Source: Tranquillimonas alkanivorans (GTDB lineage: Bacteria > Pseudomonadota > Alphaproteobacteria > Rhodobacterales > Rhodobacteraceae). From it: a stretch of 64,000 nt of DNA. The first letter of the stretch is position 1, and every line of letters begins with the position of its first letter. Under the pieces are notes generated by a model, which was not told the origin of the DNA, ran no database searches, and worked only from the letters and a program-made list of their open reading frames with translations. Position numbers and translations under genes: made by a program. The stretch is taken from NCBI RefSeq assembly GCF_900115595.1, contig NZ_FOXA01000004.1:1-64000 (forward strand), given 5' to 3'. Below are positions 35,401 through 44,180 of this stretch, one piece after another.

Positions 35401-35730
35401 ATGCTGATCCTTCACTGCCCGAATTGCGGCGTCGACGCCGACGAAACCGAACTCGCCCCCGGCGGCGAGGCGCACCTGACGCGGGAGGGCCCCGGTTCCT
35501 CGGACGAGGAGTTCGAGCAGTATCTCTTCCTCCGCGAGAACCCGCGCGGCGTTCATTTCGAGCGCTGGCGGCACGCGATGGGCTGCGGCAAGTGGTTCCA
35601 CGCGGCGCGCTGCACCACGACGATGGAGGTCTTCGGGACCTATCCCGCCCAGACGTCCGAGCCGCCGCAGGAGATCCGCGACCGCATCTCTGACCGCCGC
35701 CCGGGCTGGCGGTGGAGGGAACTCTCCTGA
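35401..35730 (+). CDS. soxD: Sarcosine oxidase delta subunit
   Basis: Small zinc-binding subunit of sarcosine oxidase, 109 residues. The zinc ligands are C6 and C9 in HCPNCG and the later HAMGCGKWFHAARC region (near residues 58-71). FLRENPRGVHFERWRH is a conserved stretch of the family. The order soxB-D-A-G supports the assignment. Confidence 0.95.
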   Translation: MLILHCPNCGVDADETELAPGGEAHLTREGPGSSDEEFEQYLFLRENPRGVHFERWRHAMGCGKWFHAARCTTTMEVFGTYPAQTSEPPQEIRDRISDRRPGWRWRELS

Positions 35731-35738
35731 TGCTTCCT

Positions 35739-35777
35739 CTTGCTCGAAATACTCCCGCCGGAGGCTCCGGCGGCTCC
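35739..35777. repeat. Short intergenic hairpin element between soxD and soxA
   Basis: CTTGCTCGAAATACTCCC is followed by a nine-base-pair stem CCGCCGGAG/CTCCGGCGG with a one-base centre (35755-35763 with 35765-35773). The text resembles the AAATA(T/C)CTC-type start of the larger repeats at 49071 and 49209. Such elements recur between genes in Rhodobacterales. It may reduce transcription or stabilise mRNA between soxD and soxA. Confidence 0.5.
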
Positions 35778-35797
35778 ACCACGACGAAGGCGCGCAC

Positions 35798-38700
35798 ATG
35801 AGCACTCGACTGGCCACCGGCGGCCGCCTGCTGAACCGCCGCAAGCAGGTTGGCTTCACCTTCAACGGCCGCCGCCTGACCGGCTTCGAGGGCGACACGC
35901 TCGCCTCGGCGCTGCTGGCGCAGGGGCAGGCGTTGATGGGCCGCTCGTTCAAGTACCATCGCCCGCGCGGCGTGGTGGCGAGCGGATCGGAAGAGCCCAA
36001 CGCGCTGATGAACCTGGGCCGCGGCGGGCGGTTCGAGCCCAACCAGCGCGCCACGACCACCGAGCTGTTCGACGGGCTGGAAGCAAGCTCCCAGAACCAC
36101 TGGCCCAGCCTCGACTTCGACGTGGGCGAGATCAACGCCAGCCTGTCGCGCTTCCTGCCGGCGGGTTTCTACTACAAGACGTTCATCCACCCGCGCCCGT
36201 TCTGGAAACACGTCTACGAACCCTTCATCCGTCGCTCCGCCGGTCTGGGCAAGGCGCCGAAGGACCGGGATGTGGACCGCTACGAGCACTTCAACATCCG
36301 CACGGATGTAGTTGTTATCGGAGGCGGAATCGCCGGACTTCAGGCGGCGCTCACGGTCGCGCGGTCGGGCGCCGAGGTGCTGCTGATCGAGCAGGCCGCG
36401 CACTGGGGCGGCCGCGCGCCGGTGGATGGAGCGGTGATCGACGGCAGGCCCGCCGATGAATGGATCGCGGGCGCCGTGGCCGAGCTGGAGGGGATGGAGA
36501 ACGTCCGCCTGCGCCTGCGCACCATGGGCTCGGGTGTCTACGACCACGGCTACATGCTGGCTTACGAGCGCGTCGCGGACCACACGCTGGGCGACGACCG
36601 CCCGCGCCACCGGCTCTGGCGCATACGTGCGCGGCAGATCGTGACGGCGACCGGCGCCATCGAGCGGCCTTTGGCCTTCGCGGGCAACGACGTGCCGGGC
36701 GTGATGCTGGCCTCGGCGGTGCGGGACTACGTGGCGAACTGGGCCGTCTCGCCAGGTGACCGCACGGTGATCGTGACGAACAACGACGACGCCTACCGCA
36801 CCGCGCTCGCGCTCAAGGCGGCGGGGCTGGAGGTGCCGGCGATCCTCGACGCGCGTCCCTCCGTCTCGGGCGGGCTGGTCGAAGAGGCGCGCAAGATCGG
36901 CATCCGTGTCGAGCAGGGGCGCGGCGTGGCGAAGGTCCTGGGCCGCAAGCGGGTGGAGGGCGTCGCCGTCTGCTCGCAATCGGGCGAAGGCGCGGTGCTG
37001 GAGGAGATCCCGTGCGAAGCGGTCGCCATGTCCGGCGGCTGGTCTCCGGTCGTGCACCTCTGGTCGCATTGCGGCGGCAGGCTGCGCTGGGACGACAGCC
37101 TGTGCCACTTCCGCCCCGATGCCGACAAGGCGCCCACCGGAGCGGACGGGCAGCCGGTCGCGGTCGTCGTCGGCGCGGCGAACGGCGAGTTGCACACCGG
37201 CGAGATCCTGCGCGACGCGGCCGAAGGCGGGGCCACGGCCGCCCGCCGCCTGGGCCGCGAGGTCGAGCCGCAGGCAGCGAGCGCCGAGGCCGAGCACGCC
37301 AATCCGATGGCGCCGGTCTGGGTGATGCCGCAGGGCGCGGGGCACGACCTGCGCGCGAAGATGTGGCTCGATTTCCAGAACGACGTGAAGGTGACGGACG
37401 TCCAGCTCGCCGCGCGCGAGGGGTTCGAGAGCGTCGAGCACGCCAAGCGATACACCACGCTGGGCATGGCGACGGATCAGGGAAAACTCAGCAACATCAA
37501 CGGACTCGCCGTCCTTGCTCACACCCTGAACGAAGACATCCCGCAGGTCGGCACGACGACCTTCCGCCCGCCCTACACCCCGATCTCGATGGGCTCCATC
37601 GCTGGGGAGGCGCGCGGCGAGCTCTTCCAGCCGGTCCGCCGCACGCCGATGCACGACTGGCACGAAGGCAACGGCGCGACGTGGGAGCCGGTAGGTCACT
37701 GGCGCCGCCCTTACGCCTATCCGCGCCCGGGCGAGAGCGTGCACGATGCCGTTCAGCGCGAGGTGAAGACCACGCGCGACAGCGTCGGCTTGCTCGACGC
37801 CTCGACGCTGGGCAAGATCGTGGTCAAGGGGCCGGACGCGGGCCGCTTCCTCGACATGCTCTACACCAACATGATGAGCACGCTGAAGGTCGGCCGCTGC
37901 CGCTACGGGCTGATGTGCTCGGAGAACGGGTTTCTCATGGACGACGGCGTGGTGGCGCGGCTGAGCGAGGATACGTGGCTCTGCCACACCACGACCGGGG
38001 GCGCCGATCGCATCCACGCCCACATGGAGGAGTGGCTTCAGACCGAGTGGTGGGGCTGGAAGGTCTACACGGCCAATCTGACCGAGCAATACGCGCAGAT
38101 CGGCGTCGTCGGCCCCAAGGCGCGGGCGGTTCTGGAAAAGCTGGGCGGGATGGACATCTCCGCCGACAACTTCAAGTTCATGGACTGGGCCGATGGCGAG
38201 CTTGCCGGCATCCCGGCGCGGGTCTTCCGTATCTCGTTCTCGGGCGAACTGAGCTTCGAGGTCGCCGTTCCGGCGTCTCGCGGGCGCGAGTTCTGGGACC
38301 TGTGCCTCGACGCCGGGCGCGAGTTCGGCATCGCCCCCTACGGCACCGAGGCGCTGCACATCATGCGGGCCGAGAAGGGCTTCATCATGATCGGGGACGA
38401 AACCGACGGCACGGTGATCCCGCAGGACCTCGGGCTGGACTGGGCGATCTCGAAGAAGAAGGACGACTACATCGGCAAGCGCGCACAGCAGCGCGAGCAC
38501 ATGGCGCGGCCCGACCGGTGGAAGCTCGTGGGGTTGGAGACGCTGGACGGCTCCACCCTGCCCGACGGCGCCTATGCGGTGGCCGAGGGGACGAATGCAA
38601 ACGGTCAGCGGATCACGCAGGGGCGCGTGACCTCGACCTACCACTCGCCGACGCTGGGGCGCGGCATCGCGATGGGGCTGGTGCTGCACGGGCCCGACCG

Positions 38701-38806
38701 GATGGGTGAGGTCCTGGATTTTCCGAAGGTGGACGGCACGGTCGTGCAGGCGCGCATCGTGGACCCGGTGTTCTTCGACAAGGACGGGGAGAAGCAGAAT
38801 GTCTGA
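35798..38806 (+). CDS. soxA: Sarcosine oxidase alpha subunit
   Basis: The 1002-residue large subunit. An amino-terminal ferredoxin-like part (about 1-100; LTGFEGDTLASALLAQG) is followed by a NAD-binding flavoprotein domain with VVVIGGGIAGLQAAL (about 168-182) and GGRAPVDG, and a carboxy-terminal T-protein / aminomethyltransferase domain (about 600-1000) that binds folate, with GFLMDDGVVARL and RAEKGFIMIGDETDGT. Length and domain order are those of heterotetrameric enzymes. Start ATG at 35798. It overlaps soxG by eight bases. Confidence 0.95.
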   Translation: MSTRLATGGRLLNRRKQVGFTFNGRRLTGFEGDTLASALLAQGQALMGRSFKYHRPRGVVASGSEEPNALMNLGRGGRFEPNQRATTTELFDGLEASSQNHWPSLDFDVGEINASLSRFLPAGFYYKTFIHPRPFWKHVYEPFIRRSAGLGKAPKDRDVDRYEHFNIRTDVVVIGGGIAGLQAALTVARSGAEVLLIEQAAHWGGRAPVDGAVIDGRPADEWIAGAVAELEGMENVRLRLRTMGSGVYDHGYMLAYERVADHTLGDDRPRHRLWRIRARQIVTATGAIERPLAFAGNDVPGVMLASAVRDYVANWAVSPGDRTVIVTNNDDAYRTALALKAAGLEVPAILDARPSVSGGLVEEARKIGIRVEQGRGVAKVLGRKRVEGVAVCSQSGEGAVLEEIPCEAVAMSGGWSPVVHLWSHCGGRLRWDDSLCHFRPDADKAPTGADGQPVAVVVGAANGELHTGEILRDAAEGGATAARRLGREVEPQAASAEAEHANPMAPVWVMPQGAGHDLRAKMWLDFQNDVKVTDVQLAAREGFESVEHAKRYTTLGMATDQGKLSNINGLAVLAHTLNEDIPQVGTTTFRPPYTPISMGSIAGEARGELFQPVRRTPMHDWHEGNGATWEPVGHWRRPYAYPRPGESVHDAVQREVKTTRDSVGLLDASTLGKIVVKGPDAGRFLDMLYTNMMSTLKVGRCRYGLMCSENGFLMDDGVVARLSEDTWLCHTTTGGADRIHAHMEEWLQTEWWGWKVYTANLTEQYAQIGVVGPKARAVLEKLGGMDISADNFKFMDWADGELAGIPARVFRISFSGELSFEVAVPASRGREFWDLCLDAGREFGIAPYGTEALHIMRAEKGFIMIGDETDGTVIPQDLGLDWAISKKKDDYIGKRAQQREHMARPDRWKLVGLETLDGSTLPDGAYAVAEGTNANGQRITQGRVTSTYHSPTLGRGIAMGLVLHGPDRMGEVLDFPKVDGTVVQARIVDPVFFDKDGEKQNV

Positions 38807-39365
38807 GCCGGTGAGCGCGTTGCGCGGCGAAAGCTACGACGGCCACATCCGGGTCGAGGAGGCGGGCCTGCGCGGCATGATCACGGTGCGCGGCGACCTG
38901 TCGTCCGAGGCCGTCGCCCGCGCCGTGGGCGAGGTGTCGGGCGTCGAAGTGCCCGGGCCGAATGCGGCGAATGCGTCCGACGCGCGCGGCCTTTGCTGGA
39001 TGTCGCCGGACGAGTTGCTGCTGCTGGTGCCCCATGCCGAGGCGGGCGAGACCTTGCGCCGCCTGTCCGACGCTCTGGCGGGCGAGCACGCGCTGGTGGT
39101 GGATGTCTCGGATGCGCGGGCGACGTTCCGGCTGACGGGCGCTCCGGTGCGCGAGGTGCTGGCCAAACTCACGCCGGCGGACGTGTCGCCGGGCGTCTTC
39201 GAATTGGGCGCGTTCCGCCGCACGCGCTTGGCGCAGGTGCCGGCGGCGATCTGGATGCGGGACGCGCAGACGGCCGAGGTGGTCTGCTTCCGCTCGGTCG
39301 CCCGCTACATGTTCGACCTGCTGGCGACCGCCGCGCGGCCGGGGGGCGAGGTCGGATATTTCTGA
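38799..39365 (+). CDS. soxG: Sarcosine oxidase gamma subunit
   Basis: A 188-residue protein resembling a short T-protein domain, as known for SoxG: SPDELLLLVPHAEAGETLRRL, DVSDARATFRLTGAPVREVLAKL read in parts, and CFRSVARYMFDLLA. Start ATG at 38799 lies inside the end of soxA, so translation is coupled. It closes the sox operon; no glyA or folate gene follows. Confidence 0.9.
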   Translation: MSEPVSALRGESYDGHIRVEEAGLRGMITVRGDLSSEAVARAVGEVSGVEVPGPNAANASDARGLCWMSPDELLLLVPHAEAGETLRRLSDALAGEHALVVDVSDARATFRLTGAPVREVLAKLTPADVSPGVFELGAFRRTRLAQVPAAIWMRDAQTAEVVCFRSVARYMFDLLATAARPGGEVGYF

Positions 39366-39393
39366 CGCGGGCCCGGCACAAACCGGGCCCGCG
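39366..39393. terminator. Strong hairpin between soxG and iorB
   Basis: A perfect 11-base-pair stem CGCGGGCCCGG/CCGGGCCCGCG (39366-39376 with 39383-39393), loop CACAAA, fills the 35-base gap between the convergent genes. There is no T run on either side, but the position makes a shared transcription end likely. Confidence 0.6.
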
Positions 39394-39400
39394 CGCTTAG

Positions 39401-41578
39401 TCAGCCCTGCATCGCGGCTTTCACCCGCTCGGGCGTCATCGGCAGGTGTGTAAGCTGCGCGCCGTTCAGCGCCCGCACGGCGTTGGCGATGGCCGGGGCG
39501 GGCAGGGGCATGCCCAACTCGCCTACCTCGGTCGGCGTGTCGCTGCCGCGGATCACGGCGACGGCGATCTCGGGCGTCTCGTCCATGCGCAGCACCGGGT
39601 AGTCGTAGTAGTTCGACTGCTGCACCGCACCGTCCTTCACCGTCATCTGCTCTTTCAGCGCGGCGGAGGTGCCGAAAAGCATCGCGCCTTCAAGCTGCGC
39701 CTCGACCGCATCGGGGTTCAGCGGCAGTCCCGGGTCGGCGACCGTCCAGATGTTGTGGACGCGGATCGCGCCATCCTCGCCCACCGAAACCTCGGCCACC
39801 GCCGCGGCCAGGCTGTCGCCGTATTCCGAGAAGGCGACGCCCTTGCCGCGTCCCTCGGCCAGGTTCGACCAGTCCGACATCTCGCGCACCCGCTCGAGCA
39901 CGGCGCGCACCCGCGGGTTCGACGTCATCGACAGCCGGTACGCGATGGGGTCGATGCCCTGGTCACGGGCAACGCGGTCGACCATCGTCTCGAGCGCGAA
40001 CTTGGTGTAGCCCTCGCCGATGCCGCGCCAGGCGGCGGTGCGCGCGCCCTTCATCTCGAAGATCTGCTCGGCGATCTGGTCGGGGATGTCGTAGTGCGGC
40101 AGGTGCGAGCCGCGCATCGAGATGATGTCCTTCTTGTCGCCGCTCTCCCACCGTTCCTGGCCGTACATGTACGGCGCGACTGGCTCGCAGGCGACGACGT
40201 GGCGCAGCGCGGTGATACGGCCCCCGGGGTCAAGCCCCATCTCGATCCGCTGGGCTGTCAGCGGGCGCATCCGGGCCGAAGCGACGTCGTCCTCGCGACT
40301 GAGGACCATCTTCACCGGGCGGCCGAGTTGGTGCGAAAGTCTCACCGCGTCGTCCACGTACTCGGTATGCGCGCGCCGTCCGTAGCCGCCGCCGAGATAT
40401 TGCTGGTGGACGCGGATCGACGCGGGGTCGAGCCCGGTGATCCCGGTCACCTTGTTCTGCGACATCGTCTGCCACTGCGTACCGACCCAGATGTCCGCGC
40501 CGTCGGCGCGCACATCGGCGGTACAGTTCACCGGCTCCATCTGCGCGTGATAGGCGTACTCCGACAGGTACTCGCCCGTCACCACACGGTCCGCATTGCC
40601 GAGCGCCGCCTTCGCGTCGCCCTGCTGCGAATAAACCACGTCCGGTTCGCGTCCACCGCGCAGGTGCGACAGGTACTCGTCCTTGTCGGCGTCGCTGTCG
40701 ATGCTGGCGCCCGGCGGCGTGCCCTCCCACTCGGCCTCGAGCGTGCGGCGGGCGTCGAACACCTGCGGCATACTCTCGCCCACGACGGCGACGCCGTAGG
40801 GCAGGGCGACGACGTCGGTGATCCCCGGCATCGCCTTCAGGGCGTCGCCGTTGAAGCTCGCAGGGCTCTGCCCCTCGGCCGGGGCGCGGACGACCGTCGC
40901 ATAGACCATGTTCGGCAAAGGCGCGGCGTCGATGCCGTACTTCGCGCGACCGTCCGATTTCTCGGCCACGTCGACGCGCATCCGGCTGTTGCCCAGCAGC
41001 CGGTACTCGGACGCGGGCTTGAGCTCTTCCGGGGCGATCTCGGGCATCGTCTCCGGCGGCTCGGCGAAAGCGGCGATTTCGCCATAGGTGGCCGAGCGGC
41101 CGCCGGGGCCGGTCACCGTGCTGGGGCCGGTCGACAGCTCCGAGACGTCAACGCCCCACTCCTTCGCCGCGGCCTCCATCAGCACGCGCCGGGCGGCGGC
41201 GCCGGCCATGCGCGCGGGCGTCCAGTAGCCCTTGGTGGTCAAAGAGGCGACGGTGTACTGGCCGCCGAAGATCGGGTTGTTGAGCGCGGGATCGACCGGC
41301 GCGGTTTCGACCACCACGTCGTTCCAGTCGGCGTCCATCTCCTCGGCGATGATCAGCGGAACGCCCGTCTGCACGCCCTGTCCCATTTCGGCGGCGGGAG
41401 CGAAGATGCGGATTGCGCCGTCGGGCGAGATGGCGATGAAGGCGTTTACGGTCGTCATGCCGCCCTGCGCCTCGGCCCGGCCCGTGGGCAGGGGCAGCGC
41501 GAAAGACAGGGTCAGGCCCGTGGCCCCGGCCAAAAAGCCGCGGCGAGAGACCGAGAGGCGGGTGTCGTGTTCGGTCAT
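39401..41578 (-). CDS. iorB: Molybdopterin-binding aldehyde/isoquinoline oxidoreductase, large subunit
   Basis: Catalytic subunit of a two-subunit xanthine-oxidase-family enzyme of the isoquinoline 1-oxidoreductase / membrane-type aldehyde oxidoreductase group. The 725 residues begin with a twin-arginine signal SRRGFLAG (11-18), so it works in the periplasm. AEMGQGVQTGVPLIIAEE near residue 65, YLGGGYGRRAHTEY near residue 385 and GELGMPLPAPAIANAV near the end, with the family catalytic glutamate, support this. It lies four bases behind its small subunit. The substrate is unknown; electrons probably go to a cytochrome c, though no such gene is adjacent. Confidence 0.9.
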   Translation of the reverse strand: MTEHDTRLSVSRRGFLAGATGLTLSFALPLPTGRAEAQGGMTTVNAFIAISPDGAIRIFAPAAEMGQGVQTGVPLIIAEEMDADWNDVVVETAPVDPALNNPIFGGQYTVASLTTKGYWTPARMAGAAARRVLMEAAAKEWGVDVSELSTGPSTVTGPGGRSATYGEIAAFAEPPETMPEIAPEELKPASEYRLLGNSRMRVDVAEKSDGRAKYGIDAAPLPNMVYATVVRAPAEGQSPASFNGDALKAMPGITDVVALPYGVAVVGESMPQVFDARRTLEAEWEGTPPGASIDSDADKDEYLSHLRGGREPDVVYSQQGDAKAALGNADRVVTGEYLSEYAYHAQMEPVNCTADVRADGADIWVGTQWQTMSQNKVTGITGLDPASIRVHQQYLGGGYGRRAHTEYVDDAVRLSHQLGRPVKMVLSREDDVASARMRPLTAQRIEMGLDPGGRITALRHVVACEPVAPYMYGQERWESGDKKDIISMRGSHLPHYDIPDQIAEQIFEMKGARTAAWRGIGEGYTKFALETMVDRVARDQGIDPIAYRLSMTSNPRVRAVLERVREMSDWSNLAEGRGKGVAFSEYGDSLAAAVAEVSVGEDGAIRVHNIWTVADPGLPLNPDAVEAQLEGAMLFGTSAALKEQMTVKDGAVQQSNYYDYPVLRMDETPEIAVAVIRGSDTPTEVGELGMPLPAPAIANAVRALNGAQLTHLPMTPERVKAAMQG

Positions 41579-41582
41579 CGGA

Positions 41583-42035
41583 TCAGCCCTCCTTCGCGGC
41601 GCGTTCGATGGCGCGCACGATGCGCGGATAGGTGCCGCAGCGGCAGATGTTACCGGCCATGGCGCCTCGGATCTCGTCGCGGCTGGGCGACGGGTTATTC
41701 GACAGCAGGTCGGCCGCCTGCATGATCTGGCCCGACTGGCAGTAGCCGCATTGCGGCACCTGTTCGGCCACCCACGCCCGCTGAAGCGGATGGTCCCCGC
41801 CGTTCGACAGCCCCTCGATGGTGGTGATCTCGGCCCCCTCGACGTCGCCCACGGCGGTGGTGCAGCTGCGCACCGCCCGCCCGTCGACATGGACGGTACA
41901 GGCGCCGCACTGCGCGACGCCGCAGCCGTACTTCGTGCCGGTCAGCCCCAGATCGTCGCGGATGACCCACAGGAGCGGGGTCTCGGGCGCGGCGGCGCTT
42001 TCGGCGGCCTGCCCATTGATGGTGAACTTGGTCAT
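41583..42035 (-). CDS. iorA: 2Fe-2S subunit of the isoquinoline-type oxidoreductase
   Basis: A 150-residue iron-sulfur subunit with both clusters: [11 protein letters not shown] plus RSC (plant type) and QCGYCQSGQ plus ICRCGTY (carboxy cluster). It carries no export signal itself and is probably carried out by the Tat signal of the large subunit. Start ATG at 42035 follows GGGAGGAGAC. It heads the two-gene unit. Confidence 0.93.
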   Translation of the reverse strand: MTKFTINGQAAESAAAPETPLLWVIRDDLGLTGTKYGCGVAQCGACTVHVDGRAVRSCTTAVGDVEGAEITTIEGLSNGGDHPLQRAWVAEQVPQCGYCQSGQIMQAADLLSNNPSPSRDEIRGAMAGNICRCGTYPRIVRAIERAAKEG

Positions 42036-42082
42036 GTCTCCTCCCTCGTGCGGCCCGGCCTCCCTGCGCGGACCCGTGCGCC

Positions 42083-42153
42083 TGTATACGGCACACGCGA
42101 ATGATGGCCCGATTCGGCCGCATTTCCATAGGGAAGGTTGCGTGATGTATACA
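42083..42153. promoter_or_regulatory. Pair of TGTATAC sites upstream of iorAB
   Basis: TGTATAC stands at 42083-42089 and TGTATACA at 42146-42153, in the 249-base divergent gap between iorA and sodB. The starts are 63 bases apart, six helical turns, and each contains the palindrome GTATAC, which resembles operators of FadR-type GntR regulators. No GntR gene is in the window. The first site is about 48 bases before the iorA start. Confidence 0.35.
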
Positions 42154-42238
42154 CTGTGCGCCCACACGCGACGCGGGTGTGCGCGCCTCGGGCCTATGTC
42201 ACAGGACACGCGGGCTTGACGCTGGCGGCGGTGAGGCT

Positions 42239-42257
42239 CAGTTAGTTGCCGTAACTG
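42239..42257. promoter_or_regulatory. Perfect dyad upstream of sodB
   Basis: CAGTTA (42239-42244) and TAACTG (42252-42257) form a perfect inverted repeat around seven bases, 28 bases before the sodB start codon. This position suits an operator near the transcript start or a 5' leader hairpin. I cannot name the regulator. Confidence 0.35.
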
Positions 42258-42284
42258 CCACACATCACCACAAGGGGCACGACA

Positions 42285-42884
42285 ATGGCTTTCGAACTTC
42301 CCGACCTCCCGTACGCGCACGACGCTCTGGCCGCCAAGGGCATGTCGAAGGAGACGCTGGAGTATCACCACGACATCCACCACAAGGCCTATGTCGACAA
42401 CGGCAACAAGGCGATCGCCGGCACCGAGTGGGAAGGCAAGTCGGTCGAAGAGATCATCAAGGGCACCTACGACCCGAACGCCGTGGCGCAGAACGGCATC
42501 TTCAACAACGCCTCGCAGTACTGGAACCACAACCAGTTCTGGCAGTGGATGACCCCGAACGACAGCAAGATGCCGGGCGAGCTGGAAAAGGCGCTCACGG
42601 ACTCGTTCGGTTCGGTCGACAAGTTCAAGGAAGACTTTGCCGCCGCCGGCGCCGGCCAGTTTGGCTCGGGCTGGGCCTGGCTGGTGAAGGACACCGATGG
42701 CGGCCTGAAGGTCACCAAGACCGAGAACGGCGTGAACCCGCTGTGCTTCGACCAGACCGCGCTTCTGGGCGTCGACGTGTGGGAGCACTCCTACTACATC
42801 GACTTCCGCAACAAGCGCCCGGCTTACCTTCAGAACTTCCTGGACAAGCTGGTGAACTGGGAAGAGGTCGCCTCGCGCCTCTGA
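42285..42884 (+). CDS. sodB: Superoxide dismutase, iron type
   Basis: Converts superoxide to oxygen and hydrogen peroxide in the cytosol. The 199 residues contain the metal ligands: H28-type in [13 protein letters not shown], a histidine in [13 protein letters not shown], and the pair in [14 protein letters not shown] (D and H). [13 protein letters not shown], with glutamine in that position, favours iron rather than manganese. No signal peptide. A strong terminator follows. Confidence 0.95.
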   Translation: MAFELPDLPYAHDALAAKGMSKETLEYHHDIHHKAYVDNGNKAIAGTEWEGKSVEEIIKGTYDPNAVAQNGIFNNASQYWNHNQFWQWMTPNDSKMPGELEKALTDSFGSVDKFKEDFAAAGAGQFGSGWAWLVKDTDGGLKVTKTENGVNPLCFDQTALLGVDVWEHSYYIDFRNKRPAYLQNFLDKLVNWEEVASRL

Positions 42885-42912
42885 TCCCCGTTCCTGCCTG
42901 AGAGTTCATGAA

Positions 42913-42940
42913 GAGCCCGCGGCGTCCCGCGGGCTCTTTT
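42913..42940 (+). terminator. Rho-independent terminator behind sodB
   Basis: A ten-base-pair stem GAGCCCGCGG/CCGCGGGCTC (42913-42922 with 42927-42936) has loop CGTC and is followed by TTTT (42937-42940), then CGTTT. It lies 29 bases behind the sodB stop. Confidence 0.92.
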
Positions 42941-43041
42941 CGTTTGGCATCCGTCCCGTGTCCATTCCGCTCCGTCAGGGCCGGAACTGCGCCGACCACG
43001 GACACGTTGACCGATCAAAGGACAACGAAAGGAGGTCCGAC

Positions 43042-43284
43042 ATGGCCGAACGGAAGAGATCGACCGACGGCACCCGCGAGACCGAGGAGTTCACCTCCGA
43101 CACCCCCACGCCCGAGCATTCCGGCCGCGCCGGCGGCGAACTTGAGCGCAAGGTGGGCACCCGCGACGAAGGCAAGCCCGAGGATTACCAGGGCCGCCCC
43201 GGCGCGACCCGCGTGACGAAGGAGGACGAGGACGGCGAGGGCAACCTCGGCGGCCATCACGGCACCGGATCGGAGGAGGACTGA
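43042..43284 (+). CDS. Small hydrophilic acidic protein of unknown function
   Basis: An 80-residue protein, almost without hydrophobic residues and rich in glutamate, aspartate, glycine, arginine and threonine, so probably disordered. The ribosome site AAAGGAGGT is one of the strongest in the window. It is followed after two bases by the host-attachment-family gene, so both are surely cotranscribed. Similar small hydrophilic proteins occur in stress and desiccation responses, but I recognise no named family. Confidence 0.75.
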   Translation: MAERKRSTDGTRETEEFTSDTPTPEHSGRAGGELERKVGTRDEGKPEDYQGRPGATRVTKEDEDGEGNLGGHHGTGSEED

Positions 43285-43286
43285 GC

Positions 43287-43760
43287 ATGAGCGTCAAGAT
43301 CACCACCGGCACCCACGTGCTCGTCGCCGACGGCGAGAAGGCGTTGCTGTTGGAGAACCTGGGCGACGCACAGGACCTCAACCTCCAGGTTCACGATAAG
43401 CAGGTGCAGGAGAACCCGCCGACGGGTGAGCAGGGCACCGATAAGCCCGGCCGCTTCAGCGATGGGCCCGAGCAGCAGGGTGTCGCCGCCGGGCAGGGCT
43501 TTGCGCAGCGTTCGTCGGTTGCGGACACCGACTGGCACCGCCTCGCCAAGGACCGTTTCGCGGACGATCTGGCCGAGATGCTCTACAAAAAGGTGCATGC
43601 CGGCGAGATCAAGCAACTGGTGATCGCGGCTCCGGCGCAGGTGCTGGGCGAGATCCGACACAAGATGCACAAGGAGGTCAGCGCCGTGCTGGTGGGCGAG
43701 GTCGGCAAGGACCTGACCAACCATCCGGTCGACCAGATCGAGAAGGCGCTGTCGGCCTGA
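43287..43760 (+). CDS. Host attachment family protein
   Basis: A 157-residue protein of the family named after a plant-attachment protein (host attachment, PF10116-like). It starts with a strand THVLVADGEKALLLEN, has a polar linker (about 40-80), and ends with WHRLAKDRFADDLAEMLYKK, LVIAAPAQVLGEIRHKM and KDLTNHPVDQIEKAL, which define the family. The fold is related to eRF1 domain 2. The family name does not prove a role in attachment; many members occur in free-living bacteria near stress genes. Confidence 0.85.
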   Translation: MSVKITTGTHVLVADGEKALLLENLGDAQDLNLQVHDKQVQENPPTGEQGTDKPGRFSDGPEQQGVAAGQGFAQRSSVADTDWHRLAKDRFADDLAEMLYKKVHAGEIKQLVIAAPAQVLGEIRHKMHKEVSAVLVGEVGKDLTNHPVDQIEKALSA

Positions 43761-43787
43761 GGAGGTCGACATCCAGACCTTGGAGAG

Positions 43788-43816
43788 CCGGGCCCTCGGG
43801 CCCGGCATCTGCTTTT
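43788..43816 (+). terminator. Probable terminator behind the host-attachment-family gene
   Basis: A nine-base-pair stem GCCGGGCCC/GGGCCCGGC (43788-43796 with 43799-43807) with a two-base centre is followed after five bases by TTTT (43813-43816). It lies 28 bases behind the stop. Confidence 0.6.
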
Positions 43817-43867
43817 CCGGCGCAGATCGCGGCCGCTGCATCGCACCAAGCCGGGACACTGGCCACT

Positions 43868-43952
43868 CACCCGCCCGGGCCAGCGGCCCGGGCAGCGCCC
43901 GCCCGCCCCCAAGGCGGGCGCTTCGCGCCCACCGCGGGCGACCGCTGCCCTC
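43868..43952 (-). repeat. GC-rich dispersed repeat, copy 1
   Basis: Read on the minus strand, this matches 60277-60365 over about 85 bases: GAGGGCAG, then CCGCGG, GCGAAGCGCCCGCC, GGGGGCGG, CGGGCGCTGCCCGGGCC, and GGCCCGGGCGGGTG in the same order. Each copy holds internal hairpins (GGCGCGAAGCGCC and CCGGGCC/GGCCCGG). Both copies lie between genes. Confidence 0.75.
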
Positions 43953-44180
43953 CTGTCGCTTGAGTCGGCCATGCACGATGAGCCTCCCATCCGCCCACTT
44001 CTCGCGAACTCGGCCGACGCCATGCGCGTGCGATGAGCGGTGACCACCGCTTCGAACGCAGGAGGACGCCTACGCACGCCGCACCGCTCACTCCCCACCA
44101 CCTGCGCAAACCCGCTCCCGCGCTGGCCACCAAGCGCGCGTTCCGCTACTCCGCACGCAGAGGCTTCCGGGAGAGTGCGA

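Larger units (their letters stand above)
43761..44180. other. Intergenic region with terminator and GC-rich repeat
   Basis: The 420 bases hold the terminator at 43788-43816 and one copy of the dispersed GC-rich repeat at 43868-43952. From 43953 to 44180 open frames run into rarD, but without a ribosome site or family match before 44181. Nothing else is supported. Confidence 0.5.

Noticed and set aside
35282-38689. 1135-codon open frame on the minus strand
   Set aside because: It is antisense to soxA, whose domains and length fit sarcosine oxidase alpha exactly.
43287-43760. Prophage or host-interaction island suggested by the name host attachment
   Set aside because: No phage, integrase or secretion genes are nearby; the family name is historical.
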